From assembly GCF_014960965.1 (NCBI RefSeq), contig NZ_CP063169.1, positions 3,629,581 through 3,693,580 on the forward strand: a DNA stretch of 64,000 bases, in the 5' to 3' direction. The stretch is from Ruania alkalisoli (lineage in GTDB: Bacteria; Actinomycetota; Actinomycetes; Actinomycetales; Beutenbergiaceae). Each line of letters starts with the position of its first letter. The stretch's first letter is position 1. Of this stretch, positions 35,563-44,773 are shown one piece after another. The notes beneath the pieces were generated by a model. It saw only the letters and a list, made by a program, of their open reading frames with translations, was not told the DNA's origin and did no database searches. Made by a program: the position numbers and the translations under genes.

Positions 35563-36746
35563 CCGGTCAGCCTAGGAGGCCGATCGTCCTCGACGTCCGG
35601 GCCGATCTCGGCGAGCGCGCGGCGGGCCTGCTCGGCGGACATCCCGGTCATCTCCAGCAGGTCCACCACGAGGGAGCGCATCAGCACCACCAAGGTCTGG
35701 GCGCGCCAGCCGGTGAACGTCGGCGGGTCGAGCTCGGCCGCGACGGCGAGCAGCTGGTGCCGCAGTCCGGAGGGCTCGGACCCGGAGCCGAGCGCGAACG
35801 CCAGGTCGGCGGCGGACTGGGAGAGGGTGGCGAGCAGGCGTGCGAGCCGCTCCTGCTCGGTCATCTCCTGCGCGGCGGTCCAGGCGCGGCGGGTGATGAC
35901 GCGGGTGTTGCGCATGGCCCGGTCGCAGAGGGTGGCGGCGCGCTGCAGCCGCAGCAGGTCGGCATCGTGCCGCAGCCGGCTGGGGGTGAACCGGGTGGCG
36001 GCGAGGGCATCGCGCACGAGGGTGCTCCACTCGTCGATCACGCCTTGGGAGCCGCGGGCGCGGGTGAGGGCGTCGTCGACCCTCTCCTCGTCACCGGTGC
36101 GGATACCTCGGGCGACGTCGGCAAGGGTGAGGGAGACCTCGGTGAGGCCGGAAGAGGCGAGGTTGCGGGCACGGCGGCGGACGTCGATCGGCAGCAGCGA
36201 GGCGACCAGCAAGGCGAGCGCGCCACCGATGAGCGCGTCCAGCCAGCGGCCGATGCCGTCCCCGCCGAGGGTGGGCGGCAGCGCGATGACCACGACGGAC
36301 TGCACCCCAGCCTGCATGGCCAGCATCGCCGCACCGTCGATGAGGCGAGCGACGGCGACCGCGGCGGCGAGGACCACGAAGATCTGCACCGGGCCGGAGC
36401 CGATGACTGCGCCGACGACCTCCCCGGCGGCCACGCCGACGGTGACGCCTAGAGCTAGCTCGGCCACCTTGCGGGGACGGCGATCGGCGCTGAAGCCGAG
36501 CGAGACCCAGGCGGCAATGGCCGCGAAGATGGGGATCTCGTGACCGACCACCCAGTGGGCGATGCCGTAGGCGGCCCCGGCCGCGAGTGCCCCGGTGACG
36601 ATCGGCCAGGCGTCACCGCGCAAACGTCGCCACCCGCGCCGCAACCGGCCCGAGAGCGCTGCGCGTGCGGCCCTGAGCCGCCCACGTGACCGGACCGGTG
36701 GCCTGGGGCCGTTGTGGCTGTCGGGGCTCGACGGGCCGGCCGGCAT
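35559..36746 (-). CDS. FUSC-family (aromatic acid exporter-like) membrane protein
   Basis: 395 residues. Basic cytosolic head, then about six hydrophobic segments in the first half (to about residue 190), then a long soluble helical region (about 200-385). This is half the size of E. coli AaeB and like the FUSC proteins common in actinobacteria, which may export aromatic acids or similar compounds. The ATG is 4 nt after the ygfZ stop. Substrate unknown. Confidence 0.82.
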   Translation of the reverse strand: MPAGPSSPDSHNGPRPPVRSRGRLRAARAALSGRLRRGWRRLRGDAWPIVTGALAAGAAYGIAHWVVGHEIPIFAAIAAWVSLGFSADRRPRKVAELALGVTVGVAAGEVVGAVIGSGPVQIFVVLAAAVAVARLIDGAAMLAMQAGVQSVVVIALPPTLGGDGIGRWLDALIGGALALLVASLLPIDVRRRARNLASSGLTEVSLTLADVARGIRTGDEERVDDALTRARGSQGVIDEWSTLVRDALAATRFTPSRLRHDADLLRLQRAATLCDRAMRNTRVITRRAWTAAQEMTEQERLARLLATLSQSAADLAFALGSGSEPSGLRHQLLAVAAELDPPTFTGWRAQTLVVLMRSLVVDLLEMTGMSAEQARRALAEIGPDVEDDRPPRLTG

Positions 36747-36750
36747 CGGC

Positions 36751-37860
36751 TCAGAGGGTCCGGCGGCGCAGACCCGTGGCGGGAGCCTGTTCAGGCCTGC
36801 CGGTGCCCTGACCCTCAGGACTGACGATGACCTCCTGGGCGGCGGCGATCGGTCCTGCGGTCAGCTCGACGGTGGGGTCGACAGAGCGCTTGATCACCGC
36901 GAGCGCGACCGGCCCGAGCTCGTGGTGGCGCACCACGGAAGTCACCCTGCCCACGGCACGCTCCCCCAGGCTGACAGCGTCACCCACCTCGGGCAGGACG
37001 TGCTCGCTGCCGTCGAGGTGCAGCATCACCAGGCGCCGGGGTGGACGCCCCAGGTTGAACACACGGGCGATCGTCTCCTGCCCGCGGTAGCAGCCCTTGT
37101 TCAGGTGGACGGCGGTGCGCAGCCAGTCGAGCTCGTGCGGGATCGTGCGCTCGTCGACCTCGCGCGCTAGGCGAGGGCGCCATGCGGCCACACGCAGCGC
37201 CTCCCACGCCCAGGCTCCGGCCAGGCGGGCACCGGCGCCCTCGGCCGAGGCGACGATCTGCTCGACCTGGTCGCGGCCGACCAGGTGCAGGCGAGGGTGC
37301 CACTGGCTACCGGGGTGCTCCTCCTCGGCCGGTCCGTACCGGGTGGAGCCGGGGGACGTGGCAGGCCACGGGTCGCTCCAGGTCAGCGCAGACCCGTCGT
37401 GGGTCAGGGGCGTCTCGGCGAGGGAGCTGAGGTCGGGTCCGTCCGTGGTGGTGCCGAGTACCGCGGCATCCTCCCGGACTGCGACCTCGACCCGGAGCAT
37501 GAACCGCATCGAGTCCAGGAAGTCCGCCAGAGCCTGGGCGTGCCCGGTCTCGGTGACCAGCCAGGCCGTCTGACCGTCGTCGGTGACAGCGGCTGCGTGC
37601 TGGATGCGGCCGTTCGGGTCGAGCAGCAGCAGTTCGGTCCCGGCACCGGGAGCGAGGTCGATCACCTGCGAGGAGAGCGTGTTCAGCCAGGTGAGCCGGT
37701 CCGGGCCGGTCACGGTGACCACGCCCAGGTGGGAGAGGTCGACCACCCCGATCCCGCGTTCGAGGGCGCGCTGCTCGGTCACGGGGTTGCCGTAGTGCGC
37801 GGCCACGCCGGTGTCGGGACCGGCGGCGGCGACCGCTCCAGGTCGGTTCAGCAGGCTCAT
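36751..37860 (-). CDS. ygfZ: Folate-binding protein YgfZ
   Basis: 369 residues, GcvT-like fold. The family signature KGCYRGQETIAR is intact (about residues 255-266). YgfZ proteins use tetrahydrofolate to help assemble or repair certain Fe-S enzymes. The ATG at 37860 has GAGGAG 4-5 nt upstream. First gene of the ygfZ-FUSC-ltaE-DUF2516-asparaginase-dtd series. Confidence 0.94.
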   Translation of the reverse strand: MSLLNRPGAVAAAGPDTGVAAHYGNPVTEQRALERGIGVVDLSHLGVVTVTGPDRLTWLNTLSSQVIDLAPGAGTELLLLDPNGRIQHAAAVTDDGQTAWLVTETGHAQALADFLDSMRFMLRVEVAVREDAAVLGTTTDGPDLSSLAETPLTHDGSALTWSDPWPATSPGSTRYGPAEEEHPGSQWHPRLHLVGRDQVEQIVASAEGAGARLAGAWAWEALRVAAWRPRLAREVDERTIPHELDWLRTAVHLNKGCYRGQETIARVFNLGRPPRRLVMLHLDGSEHVLPEVGDAVSLGERAVGRVTSVVRHHELGPVALAVIKRSVDPTVELTAGPIAAAQEVIVSPEGQGTGRPEQAPATGLRRRTL

Positions 37861-37895
37861 GTTCTCCTCAATGCAGGTGGCGGAGTCGGCATTCC

Positions 37896-37971
37896 CGGAC
37901 ACAACTGACGGCTGTGGGGAACTCTGTGCCAGATGTGGCACGCACATGCCCTGGACCGTCAGTTCTGTCCG
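37896..37971. repeat. Nested palindromic intergenic element, copy 1
   Basis: Outer 16-bp arms (37896-37911 and 37956-37971, one mismatch) enclose a 16-bp hairpin GTGCCA-GATG-TGGCAC (37926-37941). The same nested core occurs at 58596-58668, and both have ACAACTGACGG in the left outer arm. It lies between the nitrobindin stop and the ygfZ start, where it may act as a terminator; the conserved core suggests a dispersed element. Confidence 0.7.
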
Positions 37972-37975
37972 CCCC

Positions 37976-38542
37976 TCATCCCTGCCGCTGCAGGCGCCCG
38001 GAGGAGTAGGACTGCATCTCGTGGCCGAATGCGGCGAGATCGGTGGCCCACATCAGCTCGGAGTTGACCAGTCCGTACATCCGGCGTGCGGCCGTGATCT
38101 CGGCGGCGGAGGCGGTGCGGGCGATCAGGTCGGTGGCCAGCGAGACCCGCGGCCCCTGGGCCACGCCGAGGTAGACGCTGGCGTGACCGGTGGGCTCGGT
38201 GAGCAGGACCTCCAGGTCGATGCGCGGCGGGTCACCGTCGGCAGCGGAGCTCTCCTGCGGGGGAACGCGCCAGTGACCCGACTCGGTGGCCCACACCTGG
38301 CCCGCCTGCATCGCTGGGACGTCGATCTCGCCCTCCAGGGAGGCGGGCGGGTTCTCCAGCAACCAGGTGGTGGCGGTGTACGCGAGGTAAGGGCCGCCGT
38401 CGGAGGAGAAGGTGGCCTCCACCAGGATCGGCCGCTCGTCGATGCCCGGGTAGGCGAGGAAACCGGGGCCGCGCCAGGTGCCGACCAGCCAGGCGATCGG
38501 GTAGGTCTCCGGGGCGAGGCCTTCGGGGATGGCGAAACTCAT
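37976..38542 (-). CDS. Nitrobindin-like beta-barrel protein (FABP/DUF1794 family)
   Basis: 188 residues. WLVGTWRGPG is the GxWxGxG signature of nitrobindins, small cytosolic beta-barrels that bind ferric heme and isomerise peroxynitrite. The C-terminal segment where relatives have the heme-binding His reads MQSYSSGRL, with Tyr in the expected place, so heme binding is doubtful. TAGCAT lies 7 nt before the ATG and there is no ribosome site: probably leaderless. Confidence 0.85.
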   Translation of the reverse strand: MSFAIPEGLAPETYPIAWLVGTWRGPGFLAYPGIDERPILVEATFSSDGGPYLAYTATTWLLENPPASLEGEIDVPAMQAGQVWATESGHWRVPPQESSAADGDPPRIDLEVLLTEPTGHASVYLGVAQGPRVSLATDLIARTASAAEITAARRMYGLVNSELMWATDLAAFGHEMQSYSSGRLQRQG

Positions 38543-38585
38543 GCAAGCGATGCTACTCGCGCAGGCTGACCCGCCGGCTCACCGC

Positions 38586-39314
38586 TCAGCCCAGCAGCAC
38601 CCGCCCGAGCACGTAGACCGGAACCCCAGCCACGGCCACCGGCAGCATCGCGGCGGCGAGCGCGGCCGTCGGACGCCCCGACGCCGGGAACTGGCCGAAG
38701 AGTGCGTGCACCGCAGCGATGAGCACTCCCGACGACAGGCCGATCAGCCCGCCCGCCAGCAGGCCGAGATCGGACAGCAGGGATCCCACGAGCAGGCCCG
38801 CGGCGGCGGCGATGACGATCGTGGTGGCCGATCCGAGCCAGCCGGGGATGGGCAACGCCGTACAGGCCGAGCCCGCGGTGATCGTCACCGCGCCCACCAG
38901 CAGTAGCGCGGTGGCCACCTCTCCCGTGCCCACGGCCAGCCATCCGGCTGCCGAGGAGACCACGACGGCGCCCGTCACCACACCTGAGACAGATTCCACC
39001 AGCCGAGGGCGTCCGTCCCGGCGGGTCAGCTCGTGCAGGAACGCGCCGACGACGCCCAGCCCGGTCGCAACGGCGACGTAGAGCAAGTCCTCCCAGATGA
39101 GGAGTGCGGTGAAGGCGGCTGCCGCGGTGGCCAGCAGCACCACGGTCGCGCCGCGGGGGGCGGGGAGGCCGAGCAGCCGGGGCCATCCGATCGCGAACAC
39201 GGCCACGATCCCGGCGACGGTGCCCACGAAGAGGCCGCGCTCGCCGAAGGCGGTGATGCCGATGCCTGCTGCCGCCGTGGCCGTGACGACCGCACGGAAC
39301 GTCCCGCTGATCAT
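38586..39314 (-). CDS. Integral membrane protein, unknown function
   Basis: 242 residues, mostly hydrophobic, with about eight predicted helices and few charged residues apart from a short loop (ELTRRDGRPRLVES). I do not recognise the family; similar proteins occur beside glnR-like genes in Micrococcales in my recollection, but this is not certain. The ATG at 39314 has GAGG 9 nt upstream; a GTG at 39326 is also in frame. Divergent from the GlnR-like gene. Confidence 0.65.
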   Translation of the reverse strand: MISGTFRAVVTATAAAGIGITAFGERGLFVGTVAGIVAVFAIGWPRLLGLPAPRGATVVLLATAAAAFTALLIWEDLLYVAVATGLGVVGAFLHELTRRDGRPRLVESVSGVVTGAVVVSSAAGWLAVGTGEVATALLLVGAVTITAGSACTALPIPGWLGSATTIVIAAAAGLLVGSLLSDLGLLAGGLIGLSSGVLIAAVHALFGQFPASGRPTAALAAAMLPVAVAGVPVYVLGRVLLG

Positions 39315-39444
39315 GCCTGGATCCACCTCACGGATGTGATCGTGTCACATCCTGCCGAGCGTCGTTGCCGGCCGTGGGGAGCGCGGCACAGCTCGGGGCC
39401 GTACCTGCAATAGAGTGAGCCGGAGTGATTCGGGAGGAGGAGCA

Positions 39445-40158
39445 GTGGTCGACCTTCTTCTGCTGACCCAGGAAGCCGGAGGGTCCGCGCGGGTGCTGCC
39501 GGCGCTGACGCTGCTGAGCCACCGGGTGCGGGTGGTGCCGAACGAGCCAGCGGCTCTGCTGGAGGCACCCGAGTCCGAAGTGGTACTGATCGACGCCAGG
39601 CACGATCTGGCTCGGGCCCGCGCGACCTGCCAGCTGATGCGCTCGACCGGGATGGAGGTCCCGGTGGTCCTCGTGCTCGGCGAGGGCGGGTTGTCGGTGG
39701 TACGGCCAGACTGGGGGGCGCACGACATCGTGCTCGCCGCCGCTGGTCCGGCCGAGGTGGACGCCCGCCTGCGACTGGTGGTGGGGCGCAGCCAGCTCGC
39801 TGCCGGCGACGACGACCCCGAGCAGATCGAGGCCGGCGACCTGACGATCGACGCGAGTGGGTACACCGCGCGGCTGCGCGGGGATGCTCTGGACCTGACG
39901 TTCAAGGAGTTCGAGCTGCTGAAGTACCTCAGCCAGCATCCGGGCCGGGTGTTCACCCGCGCTCAGCTGCTGCAGGAGGTGTGGGGCTACGACTACTACG
40001 GCGGCACCCGCACCGTGGACGTCCACGTGCGCCGTCTGCGCGCCAAGTTGGGTCCCGAGCACGATCAGATGATCGGAACCGTGCGCAACGTGGGATACCG
40101 GTTCGATCTGCCCCGCCATGCCCCCGGTGCCGAGGTTCCATCGGCTGATGAGGCCTGA
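39445..40158 (+). CDS. glnR: GlnR-like OmpR-family response regulator
   Basis: 237 residues. The receiver-like domain lacks a normal phosphorylation pocket, and the C-terminal winged helix ([20 protein letters not shown], then [16 protein letters not shown]) closely follows actinobacterial GlnR, the orphan regulator of nitrogen assimilation. The GTG at 39445 has GGGAGGAGGA upstream, with a TAGAGT -10 box at 39411-39416. It precedes the Pit phosphate genes but is separated from them by 300 nt. Confidence 0.85.
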   Translation: MVDLLLLTQEAGGSARVLPALTLLSHRVRVVPNEPAALLEAPESEVVLIDARHDLARARATCQLMRSTGMEVPVVLVLGEGGLSVVRPDWGAHDIVLAAAGPAEVDARLRLVVGRSQLAAGDDDPEQIEAGDLTIDASGYTARLRGDALDLTFKEFELLKYLSQHPGRVFTRAQLLQEVWGYDYYGGTRTVDVHVRRLRAKLGPEHDQMIGTVRNVGYRFDLPRHAPGAEVPSADEA

Positions 40159-40459
40159 CGTCCACGTCCCGTTCACGCAGGCACCCCGCGCAGGCATCGG
40201 TGTGTGCGCCCTGTCCGGAGCATGTGTGCGAAACTGGATAGCGACGCCGGGTCGCACTAGCCCCGGGCTCCAACATCTGCCGCTACGAGCGGCCTTCGCG
40301 CCGTCAGGCGCTGGGCGGCCCGGCGTCCTCGAACAACTGGAGCACCGTTCCCTCCGGTGAACCTGGTGCGCCGCCCGATCTGGCGACCGGTGCGCATGCT
40401 CTAACCTGTGTCGCGTTGTCCGTCCCGATTCACACGTGGTTCTACCCCTGGGAGCCGTG
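40159..40459. other. Intergenic region between glnR and the Pit operon
   Basis: 301 nt without a convincing gene. Two short hairpins, GCCGCT-ACG-AGCGGC (40279-40293) and GCGCC-GTCA-GGCGC (40298-40311), may end glnR transcripts. A probable -10 box TAACCT (40402-40407) lies about 50 nt before the next start codon. Confidence 0.4.
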
Positions 40460-41101
40460 GTGCGCTTTCGCCTGACCCCACGCGACGATGCGTTCTTCGA
40501 CCTGCTAGCCGTGCTGGCCGGACATCTCGCACCCGGGGCGGACCTGCTCGCCCAGCTCATCGGCGATGACGGCCCCGACCGGGAGCGTTTCGGCCGGCGT
40601 CTGCGCGAGGCCGAGCACGAGGCCGACGACGCCGCCCATGAGGTGCTACGCCGGCTGAACCAGACCTTCGTCACCCCGTTCGACCGGGACGACATCTACC
40701 AGCTCACCTCCGCGCTGGACGACTGCATGGACGCGATGGAGGCCGCCGGAGATCTGGTGGTGCTCTACCAGCTCCACGACCTACCCCCCGGGGTCTCGAC
40801 CCAGGTCACGGTGCTCCACCGGGCCGCGGAGCTGACGGCCGCCGTCATGCCGAAGCTGCGCACCATGGGTGAGGATGTGCGCTCGTACTGGATCGAGATC
40901 AACCGGCTCGAGAACGAGGCCGACCGCGCCTACCGGGAGCTGCTGGCACTGCTGTTCCAGAGCCCGCGGTACCAAGAGAGCCCGGCGGCGGTGATCGAGC
41001 TCATCAAGCTCAAGGGCGTGATCGATACCCTCGAACAGGCCGCGGATGCCTTCGAGCGGGTCGCCCATCTGGTCGAGGCGCTGTACCTGAAGGAATCCTG
41101 A
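40460..41101 (+). CDS. Pit accessory protein (DUF47/PhoU-like)
   Basis: 213 residues, all-helical PhoU-like fold with several Glu/Asp-rich helices that bind metals in relatives (RRLREAEHEADDAAHEVLRR and YWIEINRLENEADRAYRELL). Such proteins accompany Pit permeases and tune phosphate uptake. The GTG at 40460 has GGGAG 5 nt upstream. Its stop codon abuts the permease start. Confidence 0.9.
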   Translation: MRFRLTPRDDAFFDLLAVLAGHLAPGADLLAQLIGDDGPDRERFGRRLREAEHEADDAAHEVLRRLNQTFVTPFDRDDIYQLTSALDDCMDAMEAAGDLVVLYQLHDLPPGVSTQVTVLHRAAELTAAVMPKLRTMGEDVRSYWIEINRLENEADRAYRELLALLFQSPRYQESPAAVIELIKLKGVIDTLEQAADAFERVAHLVEALYLKES

Positions 41102-42094
41102 GTGGAGCTCGCTCTCGTCCTGCTTGTGGTGGTGATCGCCCTCACCTTCGACTACACCAACGGGTTCCACGACGCGGCCAACGCGATCGCCACCTCCGTC
41201 TCCACCCGCGCCCTGACGCCACGGGTAGCCGTGGTGCTGGCCGCCGTCATGAACTTCGTCGGGGCGCTCCTGGGCACCGGGGTCGCCGAGACGATCGGCA
41301 GCGGGATCATCGACACCCCGCTCGGCAACTACGGGCTGGTGGTGGTGCTCTCGGCCCTCGTGGGCGCGATCGCGTGGAACCTGCTGACCTGGTGGCTGGG
41401 GCTGCCCTCCTCGTCCTCGCACGCGCTGATCGGCGGCCTGACCGGGGCCGGGGTGGCCTCGGCTGCCACCGTGCACTGGAACGTCATCTGGGAGCGCGTG
41501 GTGCTGCCGATGTTTGCTTCCCCGCTGGTGGGTTTCGTACTCGCCTATTTCCTCGTGGTGGCCGTGCTGTGGGTGGTGCGCAACGCCGCACCGGGGCGCA
41601 CCACGCGCCGGTTCCGGCTGCTGCAGACCATCTCGGCGGCGGCGATGGCACTCGGTCACGGGTTGCAAGACGCGCAGAAGACGATGGGGGTGATCGTGCT
41701 CGCACTCGTGGCCGGTGGACTGCAGACGGGTTCGGAGATCCCCCTCTGGGTCAAGCTCGCGGCAGCGGCAGCCATCTCGCTCGGGACCTACGCCGGTGGG
41801 TGGCGGATCATGAAGACGCTCGGCCGCCGGGTGATCGAGCTCGACCCGGCCCGCGGGTTCGTCGCTGAGTCGGTCGCGGCGAGTGTGCTCTACACCACGG
41901 CGTTCGTGCTGCACGCACCCATCTCCACCACGCACACCATCACGGCTGCCATCACCGGCGTGGGGGCGACACGACGGCTCTCGGCGGTGCGGTGGGGCGT
42001 GGCCCGGCGGATCGTGACGGCCTGGGTACTGACGATCCCCGGGGCGGCCCTGGTGGCCGCCGGGATGTACCTGGTGCTGTCGCTGTTCATCTGA
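41102..42094 (+). CDS. pit: Low-affinity inorganic phosphate transporter, PiT family
   Basis: 330 residues with about ten membrane helices. Both halves carry the PHO4 motif: DYTNGFHDAANAIATSVSTR near the N-terminus and GHGLQDAQKTMG in the middle. Imports metal-phosphate by proton symport. GTG start directly after the stop of the DUF47 gene, so the two are translated together. Confidence 0.95.
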   Translation: MELALVLLVVVIALTFDYTNGFHDAANAIATSVSTRALTPRVAVVLAAVMNFVGALLGTGVAETIGSGIIDTPLGNYGLVVVLSALVGAIAWNLLTWWLGLPSSSSHALIGGLTGAGVASAATVHWNVIWERVVLPMFASPLVGFVLAYFLVVAVLWVVRNAAPGRTTRRFRLLQTISAAAMALGHGLQDAQKTMGVIVLALVAGGLQTGSEIPLWVKLAAAAAISLGTYAGGWRIMKTLGRRVIELDPARGFVAESVAASVLYTTAFVLHAPISTTHTITAAITGVGATRRLSAVRWGVARRIVTAWVLTIPGAALVAAGMYLVLSLFI

Positions 42095-42218
42095 GCCACG
42101 GCCCGGCGTGCATGGGGAGTTCGACCCGTCACGAGGTCAGCACGCGACCTTCCGGATCCCATAAGGTAAGTCCGAGACCACGGGGCCACCCCCGATCTGT
42201 CACGACTTGGGAGAGTCT

Positions 42219-42674
42219 ATGAACACCCGTACCCTGACCCGCTCCGCGCTCGCCGTCGTCGGCGTGGCCGGTCTGACCGCCTCGATGAGCGCCTGCAGCC
42301 TGCTGGGTGGGTCAGTCGCCTCGGCCGAGGTGGGCGCATGCGTCGACACCACGAGCATGGGCACGGAAGAGATCACTGAGATCCCGACCGTGGACTGCTC
42401 CGAGGAGCACGACGCGCAGGTCTTCCACAAGTTCGACATGCCGGACGGTGATTACCCCGGCACGGAAGGCATCCAGACCGCGGCTCAGGAAGGCTGCATC
42501 GCCGAGTTCGACGCCTTCGTCGGCGCCGCCTACGAAGACTCTGCGCTGGACATCAACTACATCGGTCCGAGCGCGGAAAGCTGGGACCAGGCTGACGACC
42601 GCGAGATCCTGTGCTTCCTCTACGCCATGGACGGCTCCACCGCCACCGAGTCCTGGGAGGGCTCGGGCATCTGA
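42219..42674 (+). CDS. Lipoprotein with a septum-formation-like domain
   Basis: 151 residues. Signal peptide with lipobox (MSAC, Cys26), then a domain with four further Cys and the pattern DCSEEHDAQVF and DMPDGDYPG seen in the actinobacterial Septum_form domain (PF13845-like). Its role is not settled; the name comes from a weak link to septation. GGGAGAG precedes the ATG at 42219 and a TAAGGT box lies at 42172-42177. Single gene, ended by a strong hairpin. Confidence 0.8.
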   Translation: MNTRTLTRSALAVVGVAGLTASMSACSLLGGSVASAEVGACVDTTSMGTEEITEIPTVDCSEEHDAQVFHKFDMPDGDYPGTEGIQTAAQEGCIAEFDAFVGAAYEDSALDINYIGPSAESWDQADDREILCFLYAMDGSTATESWEGSGI

Positions 42675-42684
42675 GCCACCCACC

Positions 42685-42720
42685 ACGAAGGGCCGCACGC
42701 GATCGCGTGCGGCCCTTCGT
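42685..42720. terminator. 36-bp perfect palindrome, terminator
   Basis: Perfectly self-complementary from 42685 to 42720, centre GCGATCGC. It starts 11 nt after the lipoprotein stop. pstB converges on it from the other side (its stop is 120 nt away), so it can end both transcripts. Confidence 0.8.
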
Positions 42721-42841
42721 CATTCCCGTCCCCGGTGAACTCCTCATCCCACCGCCGAAGCCCCCTCCAGGATCCGGCGATGGGAGGAGCAGTCCACCCA
42801 GGGCACTGCGTCAGCCCGGGCAGCCCGGGCAGCTCGGCGGC

Positions 42842-43621
42842 TCAGCCGAACCGGCCGGAGATGTAGTCCTCGGTGGCCTTCTGCGAGGGCGAGGAGAACA
42901 TCGTGGTGGTGTCATCCATCTCGATGAGGTGCCCCGGTTTGCCGGTGCCTTCGATGTTGAAGAAGCCGGTGCGGTCCGAGACTCGCGCCGCCTGCTGCAT
43001 GTTGTGGGTGACGATCACGATCGTGTAGTCGTTCTTCAGCTCGTGGATGAGGTCCTCGATCGCGAGCGTGGAGATCGGGTCCAGCGCCGAGCACGGCTCG
43101 TCCATGAGCAGCACCTCCGGCTGCACGGCGATCGCGCGGGCGATGCACAGGCGCTGCTGCTGGCCACCGGAGAGGGAGGATCCGGGCTTGTCGAGCCGGT
43201 CCTTGACCTCGTTCCACAGGTTCGCTCCGGTGAGCGACCGCTCCACCAGATCGGCGGCGTCGGAGCGGGAGATACGGCGGTTGTTGAGCTTGACGCCGGC
43301 GAGCACATTGTCTGCGATTGACATCGTCGGGAACGGGTTCGGCCGTTGGAACACCATGCCGATCTGGCGCCGCACCTCCACCGGGTCCACGTGCGGGGCG
43401 TAGAGGTCCTTGCCGTCCATGACGGCCTTGCCCTTGACGTAGGCCCCGGGGATCACCTCGTGCATCCGGTTCAGGGTGCGCAGGAAGGTGGATTTGCCAC
43501 AGCCGGAGGGCCCGATCAGCGCTGTGACGGAGCGGGCTTCGATGGTCATGTTGACGCCCTCGACGGCGAGGAAGTCGCCGTAGTAGACGTTCAGGTCGCT
43601 GACGTCGATTCGCTTAGACAC
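42842..43621 (-). CDS. pstB: Phosphate ABC transporter ATP-binding protein
   Basis: 259 residues, GTG start behind GGAAGGA. Walker [11 protein letters not shown]-loop VFQRPNPFP, signature [14 protein letters not shown], Walker [14 protein letters not shown] and the His switch THNMQQA are all intact. Powers the high-affinity phosphate importer PstSCAB. Last gene of the operon, 102 nt after pstA. Confidence 0.98.
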   Translation of the reverse strand: MSKRIDVSDLNVYYGDFLAVEGVNMTIEARSVTALIGPSGCGKSTFLRTLNRMHEVIPGAYVKGKAVMDGKDLYAPHVDPVEVRRQIGMVFQRPNPFPTMSIADNVLAGVKLNNRRISRSDAADLVERSLTGANLWNEVKDRLDKPGSSLSGGQQQRLCIARAIAVQPEVLLMDEPCSALDPISTLAIEDLIHELKNDYTIVIVTHNMQQAARVSDRTGFFNIEGTGKPGHLIEMDDTTTMFSSPSQKATEDYISGRFG

Positions 43622-43723
43622 GGGCAGTCCTTCCGGGGGTCGCCGCGGAGGTCACGCGGCGGGAGCAGCAGGGCGAGGGGGCAGGGCAGGCAACGTGGTC
43701 AGATCGGCCAGGGTTCATCGTGT

Positions 43724-44773
43724 TCATCGTCCACCCTTGGGGGAGAAGAACTTGCTCACCAGGCGACCGATGAGGTTGAGCAGCATGACGATCAGCAGCA
43801 GCGTGAGTGCAGCCGCCCAGGCGCGGTCGGCGGCCGGTCCACCCTGGGCATACTGACGGAATACGTACACCGGCAGGGTCTCGATGCGCCCGTCGAAGGG
43901 GTTCCAGTTCATGGCCTGGATGGTGCCGACCGTGACCAGCAGCGGCGCCGTCTCACCGATCACACGGGCGGTGGCGATCATGACACCGGAGGTGATGCCG
44001 GCGACGGCGGTGCGCAGCACCACCTTGACGATGGTCAGCCATTTCGGCACCCCGAGGGCGAAGGAAGCCTCCCGCAACTCGTTGGGCACCAGCTTCAGCA
44101 TCTCCTCCACGCTGCGAATCACGTAGGGAGTCATCAGCACCGCCAGCGCGATACCACCGATGAGAGCCGACTTGTACGCCGGCCCGAAGATCACCAGGAA
44201 CATCGTGTAGGCGAACAGACCTGCCACGATCGAGGGGATACCGGTCATCACGTCGACCAGCAGTGTGATGCCCCGCTTGACCGGGCCGCTGCCGTACTCC
44301 ACGAGGTAGATGGCAGTGAAGATGCCCAGTGGTACAGAAATGAGACCCGCGATCCCGGTGACGTAGACGGTGCCGACGATCGCATGTGCCACACCGCCTT
44401 CGACCATGGAGCCGAAGATGCCCACCATGTCGGTCGTCAGGAATGTCGGACCGAACCGTTCGACGCCGTCACCGATCACGATCCACAACAGGGAGATGAG
44501 CGGGATGACGGCGAGCAGGAAGGCGAAGGTCACCAAGGTGGTGGCGAGCCGGTCGGTGGCCCAGCGGCGCCCCTCGACCACGGTCGAGGTCACGGTGATG
44601 GCGACGGCATAGACGATCGCGCTCACGAAGAACATCGAGGCGATCGTGAGCGCACCGAGGGAGGTGAGCACGCCGGCGGTGACCGCCAGCGATACCACCA
44701 GGACGGCGTAGGGAGCCCAGGCGGGCAGCCGCCGGTAGGTGCGGGTGGGCACGGGAGGAGCAGCGACGGACAT
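43724..44773 (-). CDS. pstA: Phosphate ABC transporter permease PstA
   Basis: 349 residues: two extra N-terminal helices (about 18-62) before the normal six-helix BPD permease domain, with the family segments VDVMTGIPSIVAGLFAY and ELREASFALGVPKW (EAA loop). The ATG shares one base with the pstC stop (TGATG). Confidence 0.96.
   Translation of the reverse strand: MSVAAPPVPTRTYRRLPAWAPYAVLVVSLAVTAGVLTSLGALTIASMFFVSAIVYAVAITVTSTVVEGRRWATDRLATTLVTFAFLLAVIPLISLLWIVIGDGVERFGPTFLTTDMVGIFGSMVEGGVAHAIVGTVYVTGIAGLISVPLGIFTAIYLVEYGSGPVKRGITLLVDVMTGIPSIVAGLFAYTMFLVIFGPAYKSALIGGIALAVLMTPYVIRSVEEMLKLVPNELREASFALGVPKWLTIVKVVLRTAVAGITSGVMIATARVIGETAPLLVTVGTIQAMNWNPFDGRIETLPVYVFRQYAQGGPAADRAWAAALTLLLIVMLLNLIGRLVSKFFSPKGGR

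Noticed and set aside
39425-39466. A short GTG-started ORF beginning 8 nt after the TAGAGT box and overlapping the glnR start
   Set aside because: The glnR start has its own strong GGGAGGAGGA site inside this ORF, and the peptide has no special composition. The Glu-rich stretch is just the ribosome site read as codons.
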